NCBI GenBank assembly: GCA_022041995.1
Contig: CP074390.1
Span: forward strand, 806,001-870,000
DNA length: 64,000 bases
Reading direction: 5' to 3'
Origin: Cupriavidus necator
GTDB lineage: Bacteria; Pseudomonadota; Gammaproteobacteria; Burkholderiales; Burkholderiaceae
In this document: one piece after another, positions 8,434 through 18,714 of the stretch
How the letters are laid out: every line of letters starts with the position of its first letter
Position numbering within the stretch: the stretch's first letter is position 1
The notes under the pieces: model-generated
What the model saw: only the letters and a program-made list of their open reading frames with translations
What the model was told of the DNA's origin: nothing
Database searches by the model: none
Translations under genes and position numbers: made by a program

Positions 8434-11400
8434 TTAAATAGTATCCGGCCAATCGCGTCGGGCCGCATCCGGGCTGCCTTCATGGTTTTCAGGATCGTCA
8501 AAGTATGCGGCAAGATACAACGCCAGGTTGTCGACATGGGCTTGCACGGCTGCCAGCGCCTGGGCGGCATCCAGCTCCAGTTCCCGGCACAGTTCGACCA
8601 TGTCCTCGCCATCTTCGGCATGCGCCATGGCCCCCCTCATACGATGGGCATGATCGCGGATTGCCTTCAGTTCCCCGCTGGCTGCCGCGGCGGATAGTTG
8701 CTTGAAATCCTCACGCATGGTGCGCTCCAGCAACGCCATGCTGGCAACCTTATCCTCCACGCCGGCGGAGCCAGCCGCGCCCGCGGCCCCTTGTGCCAGG
8801 CCGGGTACATGCGCCGGCAGCGCGGCGCGCAGACACTCGGCCAGGTCGCCCAGCAGGATCGGCTTGGACAGGTAGCGATTCATGCCGGCTTCCAGGCAGC
8901 GCTCGGCCTCACCCTGCGCGATGCTCGCGGTAAGCCCGACGATGGGCAGCGTTGCCCCCTGCGCGCGCAGCCTGCGGCTCAGTGCGTAGCCGTCCATGCC
9001 GGGCATGTGGACATCCGTCAGCATCAGGTCAAACTTGTGCCGGCGCAACACTGCAAGCCCTTCTTCGCCGCTGGCCGCAAGCGTCGGCCGGCAGCCAAGG
9101 CGCTCAAGCTGCTGCTGCATCAGCAGCCGGTTGTAGGGATGGTCGTCGACCACCAGTATCTCCAGCCCCAGCTGCGGCGTGGGGTCGGCAGGCGCAGCCA
9201 GCGGCGGCGCACTGACCGGCGTCATGCCGGCCGCCTTGCAAAACGCCCGCAGGATGCCCGCCTGATGATAGGCATTGACCAGCCAGCTGCCGGCGATCAG
9301 CTGTGGTTCCGCCGGACCGTCGACGCGCGTAAAGACCACGCCGGCATAGCCTTCGGGAATGGCCTCGATGTGGCGCGTGGCAACGAGCAATACCATGCCC
9401 GGTTCCGGCGCCGGCCCACGGCAAGCGACTGCCCTGCAGCCCATGGCGCGCAGATTGTCGATGGCATGGCTGCGGATCTCGTCATTTTCCGACAGCACGG
9501 CCACCGGCGGCAGCACGGGCTCAACCTGTTCGCGCGGCCCGGCTTCCGGCAACCTGAGCAATACCCGGAAGACGCTGCCCTTGCCCGGTTCGCTTTGCAC
9601 GGAAATACTGCCGCCCATCAGGGCGGCCAGGCGCCTGCAGATCGACAAGCCCAGGCCCGACCCGCCAAACCGCCTTGCGGTGGAAGCATCTGCCTGCACG
9701 AAAGGCTCAAACAGTCGCGCCTGGACCTCTGGCGCAATGCCTGGCCCGGTATCCGCCACCTCAAGCCGGATGCCGATCCTGCCGTCGGCATCCGGCGCTT
9801 CGCTCTGTGGCGCGCGCTGCAGGCGCACGATGACATGGCCCTCTGCCGTGAATTTCAGCGCGTTGCCGAGCAGGTTATCGATAATCTGGCGCACCCGCAC
9901 CGGATCCCGACCAGGCAAGGCAAGCCGGGCTGTGGATAGAACGGCAGCGCAATGCCTTTTTGCAGCGCGATCGGCGCCTGCGCGCGAACCGTCGATTCCA
10001 GCAGGTCGACCGGATCGAACGGCACGGCGTCCAGTTCGATCTGGCCGGCTTCCGCGCGGGAGTAGTCCAGCAGGTCATCCAGTATCTGCAGCAAGACCTG
10101 CGACGAGGACTGGATGGTCGACAGCATCTCGCGCTGGCTGTGCGCCAGCTTTGTCAGGGACAGCAGCTCCAGCGTGCCCAGCATCCCGTACAGCGGCGTC
10201 CGGATTTCGTGACTCATGGCGGCCAGGAACTGCGATTTGGCGGCGCTTGCCTCATCCGCCAGCTGGCGTGCGCGCGAGAGCGCGCGGTGCGCTTCGCGTT
10301 CGTCGGTGACATCATGGATCGCACACAGCAGTACGTCTTCACCCTCGAAGCGGGTGTGGCGGCCGACTACCAGCAAGTCGCGCGGTGCCCCGTGGTCGGA
10401 TGGCACCTGCAGCTCCAGCCGCGCGGGCTGGTCACCCCGCCGCGCCAGCATCTCGTCCAGCCATGGCCGGCCCGCCGTGCGCGTGTCGAGCGGCAGCCAT
10501 TGCGCGGCCAGCGCGTTCTCGACCCGTACATGCGCATCGGCTGTGCGCACCACCCGCAGGCCGACCGGCGCGGCCTGCATCACGGTACGGTTGAAGCGTT
10601 CGCTGTCCTCGATCCGTTCAGCGTTTTGCTGCAGCGGCACCAACACCCGGCGCCGCAGCGTGCCGGCACCGGTCAGCACCGCGAGCACACCAAGCCCATA
10701 GAGCAGAAGCGCAGCCGCCAGCGCCGGGCCATGATCCGCCAGCGCCTGCGACAGCGGATAAGCGTAGGCCGCGCGCCAGCCATGGTCGCGTGCCATGAGG
10801 CCAATCATCAGGCTGCCCTGCTCGAACCAGTAGGCTACGTTTTGCCGGCTGCTGCCCAACTCACGCGCCACCCGCTCACCCAGCGCTTGCGGGCGCAGCC
10901 ACCCGGCGTCGCTGCCCTGGTACAGCAGCCGCCCTTGCTCATCGAAGAACATTGCGCGCCTGCCTGACGCGGCGTGCGTGGCATCCGGGACGCTGACGTC
11001 GCCCATCAGCGCGCGTGCAGGAATGGCAGTCGCGGCATACGCCACGAGATTTCCGCTGGCGTCACGGACTGGCAGGAAGCAGCTCAGGATCGGGCCCCGC
11101 TCGATGGTGCCCTGGTATGGTCCGGCCCACAGCGGTGAGGCGACCGGCGTCTCAGGTTGCGCTTCGCGCGACCGGTTCGCCAGCGCTTTGGCCCAGTTGC
11201 TGACAACAGCATCGACCAGCGGCCCGCTCAACGCCAGCGCGCCCGGAAGCGCCGGTGTCACGAATGCCTGGCTCCCGTCGGCAGCCAGGAAAGCCGAGCG
11301 CATCCCCTCTGGCGCCTTACCCCAGTACGCGCGCTCGAAGATGGCGAATCGAACGATGTGCGAAATCGTGTCGGGATGCTCCGCCGCTGGCGCGGGCGTG

Positions 11401-11762
11401 CCCGTCAGCATGGTGGCCTGATTGGTCAGGCCAGGCACTTCGACGGTACGGGCACTGCCTGGAGGCAAGCCCGTCAGCATGGCTTCGAGCTGGCCAGCCA
11501 GCCGGTCGCTGCGCGCCAGCCGATACTCCGGCCCGGAGATGTCCGCCATGCGCCGGATGAAATACTCGTGCGTGGACTTTACCTCCAGCACCGCTCCCAA
11601 ATGCAGGCGGCTGGCCGACGCCTGTTCCCAGAGGATGCGCTCGAACAGGCTATGTAAGAACAGGGCAAGGAAGCTGCTGATCACGACGATCAGCAGGGCA
11701 ACGACAACGGCAAGCAGGCGGCCGTGAACCTGCGTGTTCGCGCGAGACAGCCAGTTGACCAT
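8434..11762 (-). pseudogene. Hybrid sensor histidine kinase (BvgS-like), split by a one-base frameshift
   Basis: ATG 11762 (AGGAGCG upstream) opens a frame with TM1 (about 17-38), a Cache-like periplasmic region, TM2 (about 345-370), a PAS-like segment and HisKA with SHEIRTPLYG (His about 516). It ends at 9855 after unrelated residues. Near 9906-9909 a second frame takes over with the N-box (QIIDNLLGNALKFTAEG), DTGPGIAP, GGSGLGLSIC, a receiver (LTDVHMPGMDG, LSKP) and an HPt domain (DHAHRMRGAMAH), to stop at 8434. One added base restores a 1109-residue protein parallel to the kinase at 3354-6673. If the shift is real, the phosphorylated His and the ATPase domain are on separate polypeptides, and the distal frame would need an internal TTG start. 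Confidence 0.85.
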
Positions 11763-12052
11763 TGGCGACGCTCCTGCTCGGCAACCTGCGTGACGCCGGT
11801 CCGGGCACCGGGCATCAGAAAGCGCCCACGATGGGATATGGAAATGCCTCCGGATTATGCATCAACATTCCGGATCGTCGGGGTCAGACGGTGTCTTTCT
11901 GGCCGCCTCGCGTCACAGACAGGTCATGGTGAACGTCATCGCCACTGTCCCCGCCCTTTGATACAAGGCTGTCATGCCCAGGAGCCAAATATGGCATTGT
12001 GAGCAATGTCAGTACGCAGCCCGCGGTCGGGCAAGACTTGTTTCCGGCTAGA
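11763..12052. other. Intergenic region between the kinase and the fimbrial operon
   Basis: About 290 bp upstream of the kinase start and downstream of the usher stop, both on the minus strand. I see no gene. It is presumably the promoter region for the kinase-regulator cluster; no clear -35/-10 pair or factor-independent terminator could be picked out by eye. Confidence 0.4.
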
Positions 12053-14623
12053 TCAACGGCACCTTGCGTCCACGACCTGGTAAGACGTGCCCGCTTCGCT
12101 GCCAACCTTCGGCAAGACATAGTCCAAACCACAGCGCTGTGCAGCGCCCTTGCCCCAGCTCACCATCAACCGGCCGGAATCTGCCTTGAGACCGCGCGCA
12201 ATGACACGACCACCCTGAGCGACGGTACCAATGCTTTGCCCTTGCGCATCCGACACCTCCGCGCCAAACGGCAGCGGCTTCCCATCCGGCCCATTGGCAC
12301 GCAGAATCGCCGCCCGCCCTGGGTTGTCCGTCTCGAACTTCATCTTCACGATCGCACCCGCGGTCGGCGCCACGTTCTGCTGCGTGGTCTTCAGCTCCAC
12401 GCTCATCGGCAGCCCTTTCGGGTCGATCTCGATCTGGTTGGTGGCGAACGGCGTCAGGGTCGGCACCACGGCGCGGCCCCAGGGGTCCACGCGCAGGCCG
12501 CTGCCGTTGGCCAGGCGCGCACCCGCGGCATCCCTGGCCTCGACGATGGCCATGGTGTCGCCCATCGTCGGGGTGAACGCCACGCCGCCCGCATAGGCCA
12601 CGATGCCGCCGCTGATGCCCAGGCCTGCCTGCGAGAAGTTGCGGCCCGTGCTGGCGCTGGCCGTCATGGTAGCCATCGGCGACACATAGCCGACGTTGGC
12701 GCCGACAGAGGCTGCATCCCTGGTGTTGCCGCCACCGGTGTAGCCGGCGTTCACGCCGTAGGTGAAGGCGTTGTCCTCGCCCAGGGTGCCGGTCACCGTT
12801 TCCTGCAGCGAGGTGCCGCCGGTGGAATCGTGGCTCAGGCTGGTCATCGAGTACGGCGCGTGCTGGCCCTTGCCCAGCGGGATACCCACGTTGAGCATCA
12901 CCCGGGTGTCCCACTTGCCTGAGCCGACGTTGAACTGGCGCGACGCCGAGACGCCATAGTTGATCCGCTTGTAGCTGTTGTTATAGCCCGCCTGGAACTG
13001 GGTATCGGAGCCGCCGCGGTTCCAGTAGTTCTGCGTGGAGCCGGACAGGTAGAACGAACCGTAGCCTCGCGGCAGCATCTGGTTGATGGTCATCTGCAGG
13101 CGCCCGCGCTGGATGCCGCTCAGGAGCATGCCAGGGCCCAGGCCGCGCTGGTCCAGGTCGCGCAGCGCCATGGCGTCGGTCATGCTCAGGTAGCCGCTGC
13201 TGGAATAACGGTAGGCGGCCAGCGTCAGGTTGGTATTGGTCGGGGCCACCAGCTTGCTGTACGACAGCCGCATGCTCTGGCCGCTCCGGTTGGCCGCATT
13301 CTGCAGGGTGGTCCAGGCTTGGGTCACGTCAGCGCCGAAGGCACCGAAGTCCGTGTTCAGCGCCCCGCCGCCCATCACCGCCGTGTAGTCCTGCGCCGCG
13401 ATGACGCCGCCGTAGCCGGTCACCATATTGCTGAGGCCGTGCTGCACGGTCGCCTGCATCATCATCGGCTTGCTCTGGATCGATGTATTGCGGTACTGGC
13501 CGACGGTCATGCTGTAGCGCGTGACGCCCGGGCGCAGCGCATTGACGGCTGCGGCATAGGGCACGCGCGAGGTATGCACGCTGCCATCGGCTTCGGTGAC
13601 CACCACCTCGAGATCGCCGCCGTAGCCGGTCGGATAGAGGTCATTGATCTCGAATGCGCCGGGGGCAACCGTGGTTTCATAGATGATGTTGCCGCTCTGG
13701 CGGATCTGCACGCGAGCGTTGCTGTTGGCAATGCCATGGACGGTCGGCGCGTAGCCGCGCTGAGATTCCGGGTACATCCGGTCGTCGCTGGCAATCTGCA
13801 CGCCACGGAAGCCGAAACTGTCGAACATGGTGCCGTCGGTGAAGGCGTCACCGATGATCAGCTGGCTCCTGATCTGCGCAATCGAGCGCTGCAGGCTGGT
13901 CTGCACGCTCTGGTAGCGCGTGCCCTCGACGTCGCCGTGCGTCAGGTTGCCCAGATGGCGCAAGCGCCAGCCACCGAAATTGAGTCCGGCGTTCACCCCG
14001 ACATAGCTCTGCGTGGTCGAGATCCCGCTCGAATCGGAATGATAAACGTTGGCGTTGTATTGCAGCCGCGCCGCGGTAACGCCTTCGTCCCAGTACCTGG
14101 GATCGACATAACCGCGCGCCGAGCGCGACATGGCGATCTGCGGCACCGAGACATTCAGGCGCTGCTCGCCGTTGTCGAAGGCGGCTGTGGCATCGGGGAC
14201 CAGGTCGGGCAGCGATACGCAGCCCGTGTCCAGCCGCGCCGACGCCTCCGGCGACAACCTGGTCAGGTCCACGCCCATGCGCTGGATCGCGGCACGGTCA
14301 AAGCACGGCTGCACGTTGCGGCTGTCTTCGCCCACCTGGCGCAGCGTCACTTCGGCACGGCCCAACCAGGCTTCGTTGACATACAGCTCCGCGCGATAGT
14401 TGCCCGGCAAGGCCACGTTGCCCTTGTTGAAGCGGCTCACATCGATGCGGCTGCCGCCGGGCTGCTGCAGGAACGTGTCGTTGAATTCCACCTCGGCCAG
14501 GAGGTTCGAGGCGCCGGTGCCGGCAGGCGCCGCCCATGCACCAACGCTCGCGAACAAGGACAACACCACCGCGCTGGCCGGACGCAGCCGGGACGGAAAG
14601 GAAGAGGTCTTCTGGATTCTCAT
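12053..14623 (-). CDS. Fimbrial outer-membrane usher (FimD/PapC family)
   Basis: An 856-residue protein from ATG 14623, chosen because it gives a normal signal peptide (basic n-region, then VVLSLFASVGAWA). An in-frame start 22 codons upstream would spoil it. The usher N-terminal domain shows FNDTFLQQPGG, DVSRFNKGNVALPG and YRAELYVNEAWLG. A long barrel/plug region rich in S, G and aromatic residues follows, and a C-terminal domain has a Cys pair (CGLDYV to DARC). It secretes and assembles pilin subunits handed over by the periplasmic chaperone. It is the last gene of a pilin-chaperone-usher operon, and its size is normal for the family. Confidence 0.95.
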   Translation of the reverse strand: MRIQKTSSFPSRLRPASAVVLSLFASVGAWAAPAGTGASNLLAEVEFNDTFLQQPGGSRIDVSRFNKGNVALPGNYRAELYVNEAWLGRAEVTLRQVGEDSRNVQPCFDRAAIQRMGVDLTRLSPEASARLDTGCVSLPDLVPDATAAFDNGEQRLNVSVPQIAMSRSARGYVDPRYWDEGVTAARLQYNANVYHSDSSGISTTQSYVGVNAGLNFGGWRLRHLGNLTHGDVEGTRYQSVQTSLQRSIAQIRSQLIIGDAFTDGTMFDSFGFRGVQIASDDRMYPESQRGYAPTVHGIANSNARVQIRQSGNIIYETTVAPGAFEINDLYPTGYGGDLEVVVTEADGSVHTSRVPYAAAVNALRPGVTRYSMTVGQYRNTSIQSKPMMMQATVQHGLSNMVTGYGGVIAAQDYTAVMGGGALNTDFGAFGADVTQAWTTLQNAANRSGQSMRLSYSKLVAPTNTNLTLAAYRYSSSGYLSMTDAMALRDLDQRGLGPGMLLSGIQRGRLQMTINQMLPRGYGSFYLSGSTQNYWNRGGSDTQFQAGYNNSYKRINYGVSASRQFNVGSGKWDTRVMLNVGIPLGKGQHAPYSMTSLSHDSTGGTSLQETVTGTLGEDNAFTYGVNAGYTGGGNTRDAASVGANVGYVSPMATMTASASTGRNFSQAGLGISGGIVAYAGGVAFTPTMGDTMAIVEARDAAGARLANGSGLRVDPWGRAVVPTLTPFATNQIEIDPKGLPMSVELKTTQQNVAPTAGAIVKMKFETDNPGRAAILRANGPDGKPLPFGAEVSDAQGQSIGTVAQGGRVIARGLKADSGRLMVSWGKGAAQRCGLDYVLPKVGSEAGTSYQVVDARCR

Positions 14624-14732
14624 TGGTTTATGCCGGATCTGGCCATGCGCGGGCAAGACTTGCCCCTGCCGCTTGCGCGGCATCGTCAATCAGGAAATCA
14701 TGGAAGATCGCCGGGTGTTGCCCGGCGCATGG

Positions 14733-15503
14733 CTAGCGCGAAGCGGCCTGGCTGGCGGCGCTGCCCGGCGCGGCTTCGCCGTCGACGGCGCCGCCGTAGT
14801 CGTTGATGGCGTGGTAGTGCACCTTGGCGTCGGAGCCCTGCGCAACCTCGCCGGTCAGCGGGAATGCCCTGGTTTCGCCCGGACCGACCATTCCGCCCTC
14901 TTCAAACTTCGCGGTCTTGCCGCCACCGGCCAGTTCGAGCCCGGCGAAGGAAACGTGGTACTCGCTGGGGTTGCTCGCTTCAAGCGCCACCTTGCCGCCG
15001 GCTTGAGTGAGGCGCCAGCTGATGCTGCCAGGAGCGTCGTTGGCGTTGCCCTTCAGGCCCGCGGGGCGGAAGAACAGCTTGATGCGCGAGCGGAAGGCCA
15101 GCTGCAGCTTGTTGACATCAGCTTCTTCGGCGGTGGGCTTTGGCGGGATCTCCAGCACATTGAGCCAGAACACGGATTCGCGGTCCTGCGCCAGCGGCTC
15201 GCCGGTGTAGATGATGCGCAGCGTCTGGCCCTTGCCCGGATCGATGCGCGCCACCGGCGGCGTCACCGTGAACGGCACTTCGATGGAGGTTGGTGAAGCC
15301 CTGGCGTCGCCCTTGTCGATCCAAGCCTGCGTCAACGCCGGTGACCTGCCTTCGTTGGTCAGCTTGATGGTGGTCTCAGCGTCCTTGGCGTTGTAGATGA
15401 CCCGCGTGCCCGCTATGACCACGGAAGCTTGCGCGTGCAGCGCGCCCATGAGTCCCAGCGCAATGGCGCCGGCGGAGATCAGGGTCTTGGTGGTCGTTTT
15501 CAT
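14733..15503 (-). CDS. Periplasmic fimbrial chaperone (PapD/FimC family)
   Basis: 256 residues with a signal peptide (MKTTTKTLISAGAIALGLMG, cleaved after about HAQA) and two immunoglobulin-like domains. Domain 1 carries the family pattern for donor-strand complementation: TRVIYNAKDAETTIKLTNEG, and FTVTPPVARIDPGKGQTLRI followed by RESVFWLNVLEIPP. The C-terminal tail rich in Ala and Ser is slightly longer than usual. It folds the pilin at 15602-16144 and delivers it to the usher. It sits 98 bp downstream of the pilin gene and 109 bp upstream of the usher start, in the classical order. Confidence 0.95.
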   Translation of the reverse strand: MKTTTKTLISAGAIALGLMGALHAQASVVIAGTRVIYNAKDAETTIKLTNEGRSPALTQAWIDKGDARASPTSIEVPFTVTPPVARIDPGKGQTLRIIYTGEPLAQDRESVFWLNVLEIPPKPTAEEADVNKLQLAFRSRIKLFFRPAGLKGNANDAPGSISWRLTQAGGKVALEASNPSEYHVSFAGLELAGGGKTAKFEEGGMVGPGETRAFPLTGEVAQGSDAKVHYHAINDYGGAVDGEAAPGSAASQAASR

Positions 15504-15601
15504 CGTGTTAGCGGCGCCTGTATCGGGTGAACCGGCAAACTTCGGAATTCGAAAGGCGCGGAGCGCGCCGGTAACACGCTCCGCACCCTGCGTACTGGCG
15601 A

Positions 15602-16144
15602 TTACTGGTAAGCGATGGTGTACATCACGCTCGAGTTGGCTGCGCCGGCCGTTGCCACACCGGTGGCCACGTACTGGGCGTAGTACGACAGCGTGGCCGA
15701 GCCGCTGGCAATGGTGACGACCTTGGAGTTCTGCGATGCATCGGCAAAACCTGCCTTGATGGGGCTGAAGTCCGAGTTCAGCAGGCCGATCTGTACATTG
15801 GTGGCGCCGCCGGAGTTGACGATCAGGTTGCCGGTGGTGGTGTCCGTGGTCGGGCCGGGTTCAAAGAAGGTGTGCACGCTGCCGGTGTTGGGCGTGCAGC
15901 CGGTCAGTGCGATATTGAAGCCGGTGCGGCCGGCGGTGAAGCCAGCCTCGGACAGGGTCGAGGAAGAGACTGTCGGCAGCGTCACGGCGAAGTCCTTGGC
16001 GCCGGAGCCGTTGCCGTTGATCGTGCAGGTCTGGGCCGTGATCTGGCCATTGAAGGTGATGGTGCCGTCGGCGGCGTGTGCGAATTGCGCGCCCATGGCG
16101 GTGCCGGCAACGATCAGAGCGGCGAGGAGCTTGGTGTGCTTCAT
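15602..16144 (-). CDS. Major fimbrial subunit (type 1 pilin, FimA family)
   Basis: 180 residues from ATG 16144, chosen to give a clean signal peptide (MKHTKLLAALIVAGTAMG, cleaved after FAHA). The mature protein begins ADGTITFNGQITAQTCTI with the N-terminal strand and first Cys of chaperone-usher pilins; the second Cys is in ALTGCTPN. It ends in the SVMYTIAYQ beta-zipper with the penultimate Tyr that binds the chaperone. It polymerises by donor-strand exchange into the fimbrial shaft. It is the first gene of the operon and the only subunit gene present: no tip adhesin or minor pilin lies between it and the kinase genes. Confidence 0.93.
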   Translation of the reverse strand: MKHTKLLAALIVAGTAMGAQFAHAADGTITFNGQITAQTCTINGNGSGAKDFAVTLPTVSSSTLSEAGFTAGRTGFNIALTGCTPNTGSVHTFFEPGPTTDTTTGNLIVNSGGATNVQIGLLNSDFSPIKAGFADASQNSKVVTIASGSATLSYYAQYVATGVATAGAANSSVMYTIAYQ

Positions 16145-16435
16145 GATGACTTGGTCAGATAAGTTGATGGTTGAACGGTGATCCCTTTTCAGGGGAATCC
16201 GCTGCGCCCCACGTCTGCGTTCGACTGCATTGGCTTCGCAGTCACCCAGTGTCACAGGGACAACCGCAATATAGGGATGACGCTTAATGCCACCAATAAG
16301 GCAAGCCTTAGATCCGACCCAGAATCTATCCCATTGCCTGCACGGCGGGTTGCCATGATGCGTACGCGCCGCGAATCAGCCTTGCTCCGGCGCATCTACC
16401 ACAGCAGGAGATGCGCAGCATGCTTGCGCCGCGAC
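16145..16435 (-). promoter_or_regulatory. Upstream region of the fimbrial operon
   Basis: About 290 bp without a gene separate the pilin start from the stop of the sensor kinase on the same strand. This is the only space available for the fimbrial promoter and any activator sites. It is less GC-rich than its surroundings between about 16260 and 16335. I cannot define a confident -10/-35 pair or direct repeats for a BvgA/RcsB-type regulator by eye. Confidence 0.35.
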
Positions 16436-17878
16436 TCACAATTGATCCGCATCAAGGACAGCAGTGCCTGACATCTTGCGCGGCAGGCAAACCCGCACGG
16501 CCAGCCCGCGCGGCATCACGTTGTGCGCCGACACCGTGCCGCCATGCGCGGCGATGCCTGCCTGCGCGATGCTGAGCCCCAGCCCCGCGCCCGTCGGATG
16601 CCCGGGACCGTTGCGTACCCGATAGAAGGGCTCGAACAGGTTTGGCAATGCGTCTTGCGGCACGCCGGGCCCGCCGTCGACGATGTCGAGCCGGATCGCA
16701 AGCTCACTGGCGTGCAGTGTTACGGTCACGGCTGCTGCGGGATCGCTGTACCGGATCGCATTGCGCAGGATGTTCTCGATGGCGCTGCCCAGCGCCGCGG
16801 CATCGGCATCGACGATCAGTTCCGGTGGCTGCGCCCAGTGGATTGCCACATCGCGGGCCGCGGCTTCGAAACGGGCATCGGTGACGATGACGTCGACCAG
16901 CTCGGCCAGGTCAACGGGATTGCGCACCGGCGCCATCGCATGCAGCCGCGCCAGCTGCAGCGTGCGTTCGACCAGCGCATCGAGCCGTTCCGTCTCGCGC
17001 TCGATGCGCTCGAACTGCAGGTCGAGCGTGGCGTCACGCCGCCGCGCCAGCTCCAGCGACAGACGCAGCCGCCCCAGCGGCGAGCGCAGTTCATGCGCAA
17101 TATTGCGCAACAGCTGCTCGCGCCAGTCCATCAGGCGCTGCAGGCGGTCGGCCATGGCATCGAAATCGCGCGCGAGCTGACCCAGCTCGTCGGCGCGGCG
17201 GGCCAGCAAGGGCGGCGTGCGCGTGGCCAGCTCGCCGTCGGCAAGCGCTTGCGTGGCTTCGCGCAGGCGCCGCACGGGGCCGGTTACATGCCGCGTGAGC
17301 GCCCAGCACAGGGGCGCCGACACGGCCAGCGCGAACAGGCCGAGCGCGAGCACCACGGGCGATAGGTGCAGCACCTCCCAGCGCGACGAATCGAACGGCA
17401 GGAACAGCATCAGGAGCTCGCCGCCTTCCGGCAGCGCGATGGGTTGCGGGTCCCACCATGACACGCGCGCGCCGGGCCCGGGCTCATGCGCGACAGCATG
17501 GCCGATCAACCCCGCGCGCCACATCGGCACCAGCCGGTCGGCCAGGCGGTTGCGCAGCCGCGCCGGCAATGGGCGGCCCAGCAGTTCCTGCAGCGTGTGG
17601 TCGACAATGTAGATGTCCAGCGCCGAAGCGTGCGAATCCATCGCCGTCAGCCAGCGCCTGAGCCCGGGGCGCCCCTGGGCCTGGGCGACCTCCAGCGCAT
17701 CCTCGGTCAGCGCCGCGGGGCTCAGGCCATCGAGCGCGTCGAAGCGGTACCAGGCCACCGCGGCCGTCAGTGTCATGCCGATGCCGACGATCGCGGCGAT
17801 GCCCAGCCAGAAGGTCAGGAAGTTGCGCCAGAACAGCGGCAGCGGAAACAACGCGCGCACGCGGCGCCGCCAGTTCAC
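16436..17878 (-). CDS. Sensor histidine kinase of an OmpR-type two-component system
   Basis: 480 residues starting at GTG 17878, which overlaps the stop of the upstream regulator (GTGA), a sign of translational coupling. TM1 is near residues 15-42, followed by a periplasmic region of about 130 residues and TM2 (about LALGLFALAVSAPLCWALT). Then come a HAMP linker, HisKA with RNIAHELRSPLGRLRL, and HATPase_c with ENILRNAIRYSD, DGGPGVP and TGAGLGLSIAQ. The arrangement matches CpxA/RstB/QseC-type kinases. The divergent TonB receptor next door suggests a metal, envelope or siderophore signal, but that is inference. Confidence 0.92.
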   Translation of the reverse strand: MNWRRRVRALFPLPLFWRNFLTFWLGIAAIVGIGMTLTAAVAWYRFDALDGLSPAALTEDALEVAQAQGRPGLRRWLTAMDSHASALDIYIVDHTLQELLGRPLPARLRNRLADRLVPMWRAGLIGHAVAHEPGPGARVSWWDPQPIALPEGGELLMLFLPFDSSRWEVLHLSPVVLALGLFALAVSAPLCWALTRHVTGPVRRLREATQALADGELATRTPPLLARRADELGQLARDFDAMADRLQRLMDWREQLLRNIAHELRSPLGRLRLSLELARRRDATLDLQFERIERETERLDALVERTLQLARLHAMAPVRNPVDLAELVDVIVTDARFEAAARDVAIHWAQPPELIVDADAAALGSAIENILRNAIRYSDPAAAVTVTLHASELAIRLDIVDGGPGVPQDALPNLFEPFYRVRNGPGHPTGAGLGLSIAQAGIAAHGGTVSAHNVMPRGLAVRVCLPRKMSGTAVLDADQL

Positions 17879-18594
17879 GGCGCCTGCACCAGCATATAGC
17901 CCTGCCCGCGCAGGTTGCGGATCCGCAGCGGCGAAGTGATGCCGTCCAGCGCCAGCTTGCGGCGCAGCGCGCTGATATGCGTATCGAGGCTGCGGTCGTA
18001 GCGTGCCGGCGCGCGGCCCAGCGCGAACCGGCCGATCTCGGCGCGCGCGACCACCCGGCCCGGCGCCCGCATCAGGATTTCCAGCACGCGCTGCTCGGCC
18101 CCGGTCAGTGGCGCCTCGGCGTTGCCGTGGATGGCTACGCCGGACGCCAGGTTCAGGCGCAGCGCGCCAGCCTCCAGCCACGGGGTCTGTGCGGGCGCGG
18201 CGGGCGCGGCGCTGTGGAAGCGGCGCAGCACCGCATGCATGCGCGCCTTGAGCTCGCGCGGACTGAACGGCTTGCTCAGGTAGTCGTCGGCGCCCAGTTC
18301 CAGCCCCAGCACCCGGTCGGTTTCATCGCCATGCGCGGTGAACATGATCACCGGACGCTGCGAGCGCGCGCGGTGCAGCCTGAGCAGGTCCAGGCCGTTG
18401 CCGTCGGGGAGCATCAGGTCCAGCAGGGCGACGTCGTAGTCGTTGCGGGCCAGCAGGGTCTCGCCCTGCTCGCGGGTATGCGCCAGCGTGACAGTGCAGT
18501 GATCGGGCTCCAGGTACTCGCGCAGCATCTGCGCCAGTTCCAGGTCGTCGTCGATCAGCAGCACGCGCGCGCGCGTGTGGGAGCACATCAGCAT
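17875..18594 (-). CDS. OmpR/PhoB-family response regulator
   Basis: About 239 residues from ATG 18594; an in-frame start at 18651 would add 19 residues not typical of the family, and the exact start is uncertain. The receiver shows LLIDDDLEL, phospho-accepting Asp in ALLDLMLPDGNG, Thr in VIMFTAHG and Lys in DDYLSKPFSP. The C-terminal winged helix ends RKLALDGITSPLRIRNLRG then GYML. It pairs with the kinase at 16436-17878 (4-bp overlap) and is transcribed divergently from the TonB receptor at 18752, which it may control. Confidence 0.92.
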   Translation of the reverse strand: MLMCSHTRARVLLIDDDLELAQMLREYLEPDHCTVTLAHTREQGETLLARNDYDVALLDLMLPDGNGLDLLRLHRARSQRPVIMFTAHGDETDRVLGLELGADDYLSKPFSPRELKARMHAVLRRFHSAAPAAPAQTPWLEAGALRLNLASGVAIHGNAEAPLTGAEQRVLEILMRAPGRVVARAEIGRFALGRAPARYDRSLDTHISALRRKLALDGITSPLRIRNLRGQGYMLVQAP

Positions 18595-18714
18595 GCAGCT
18601 TGCCGGGGCCTTGCGGGCGTGGACGATGCCGCCGGCCCCCGGTTCCGTCAAGAAACGTCAAGGAAACAAAAGCTTTCCAAAGTGACTGGTAAGCACTTTG
18701 TATCCGGAATTCTA

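Noticed and set aside
13319..14806. 495-codon plus-strand frame
   Set aside because: Antisense to the usher gene, composition-driven, no motifs.
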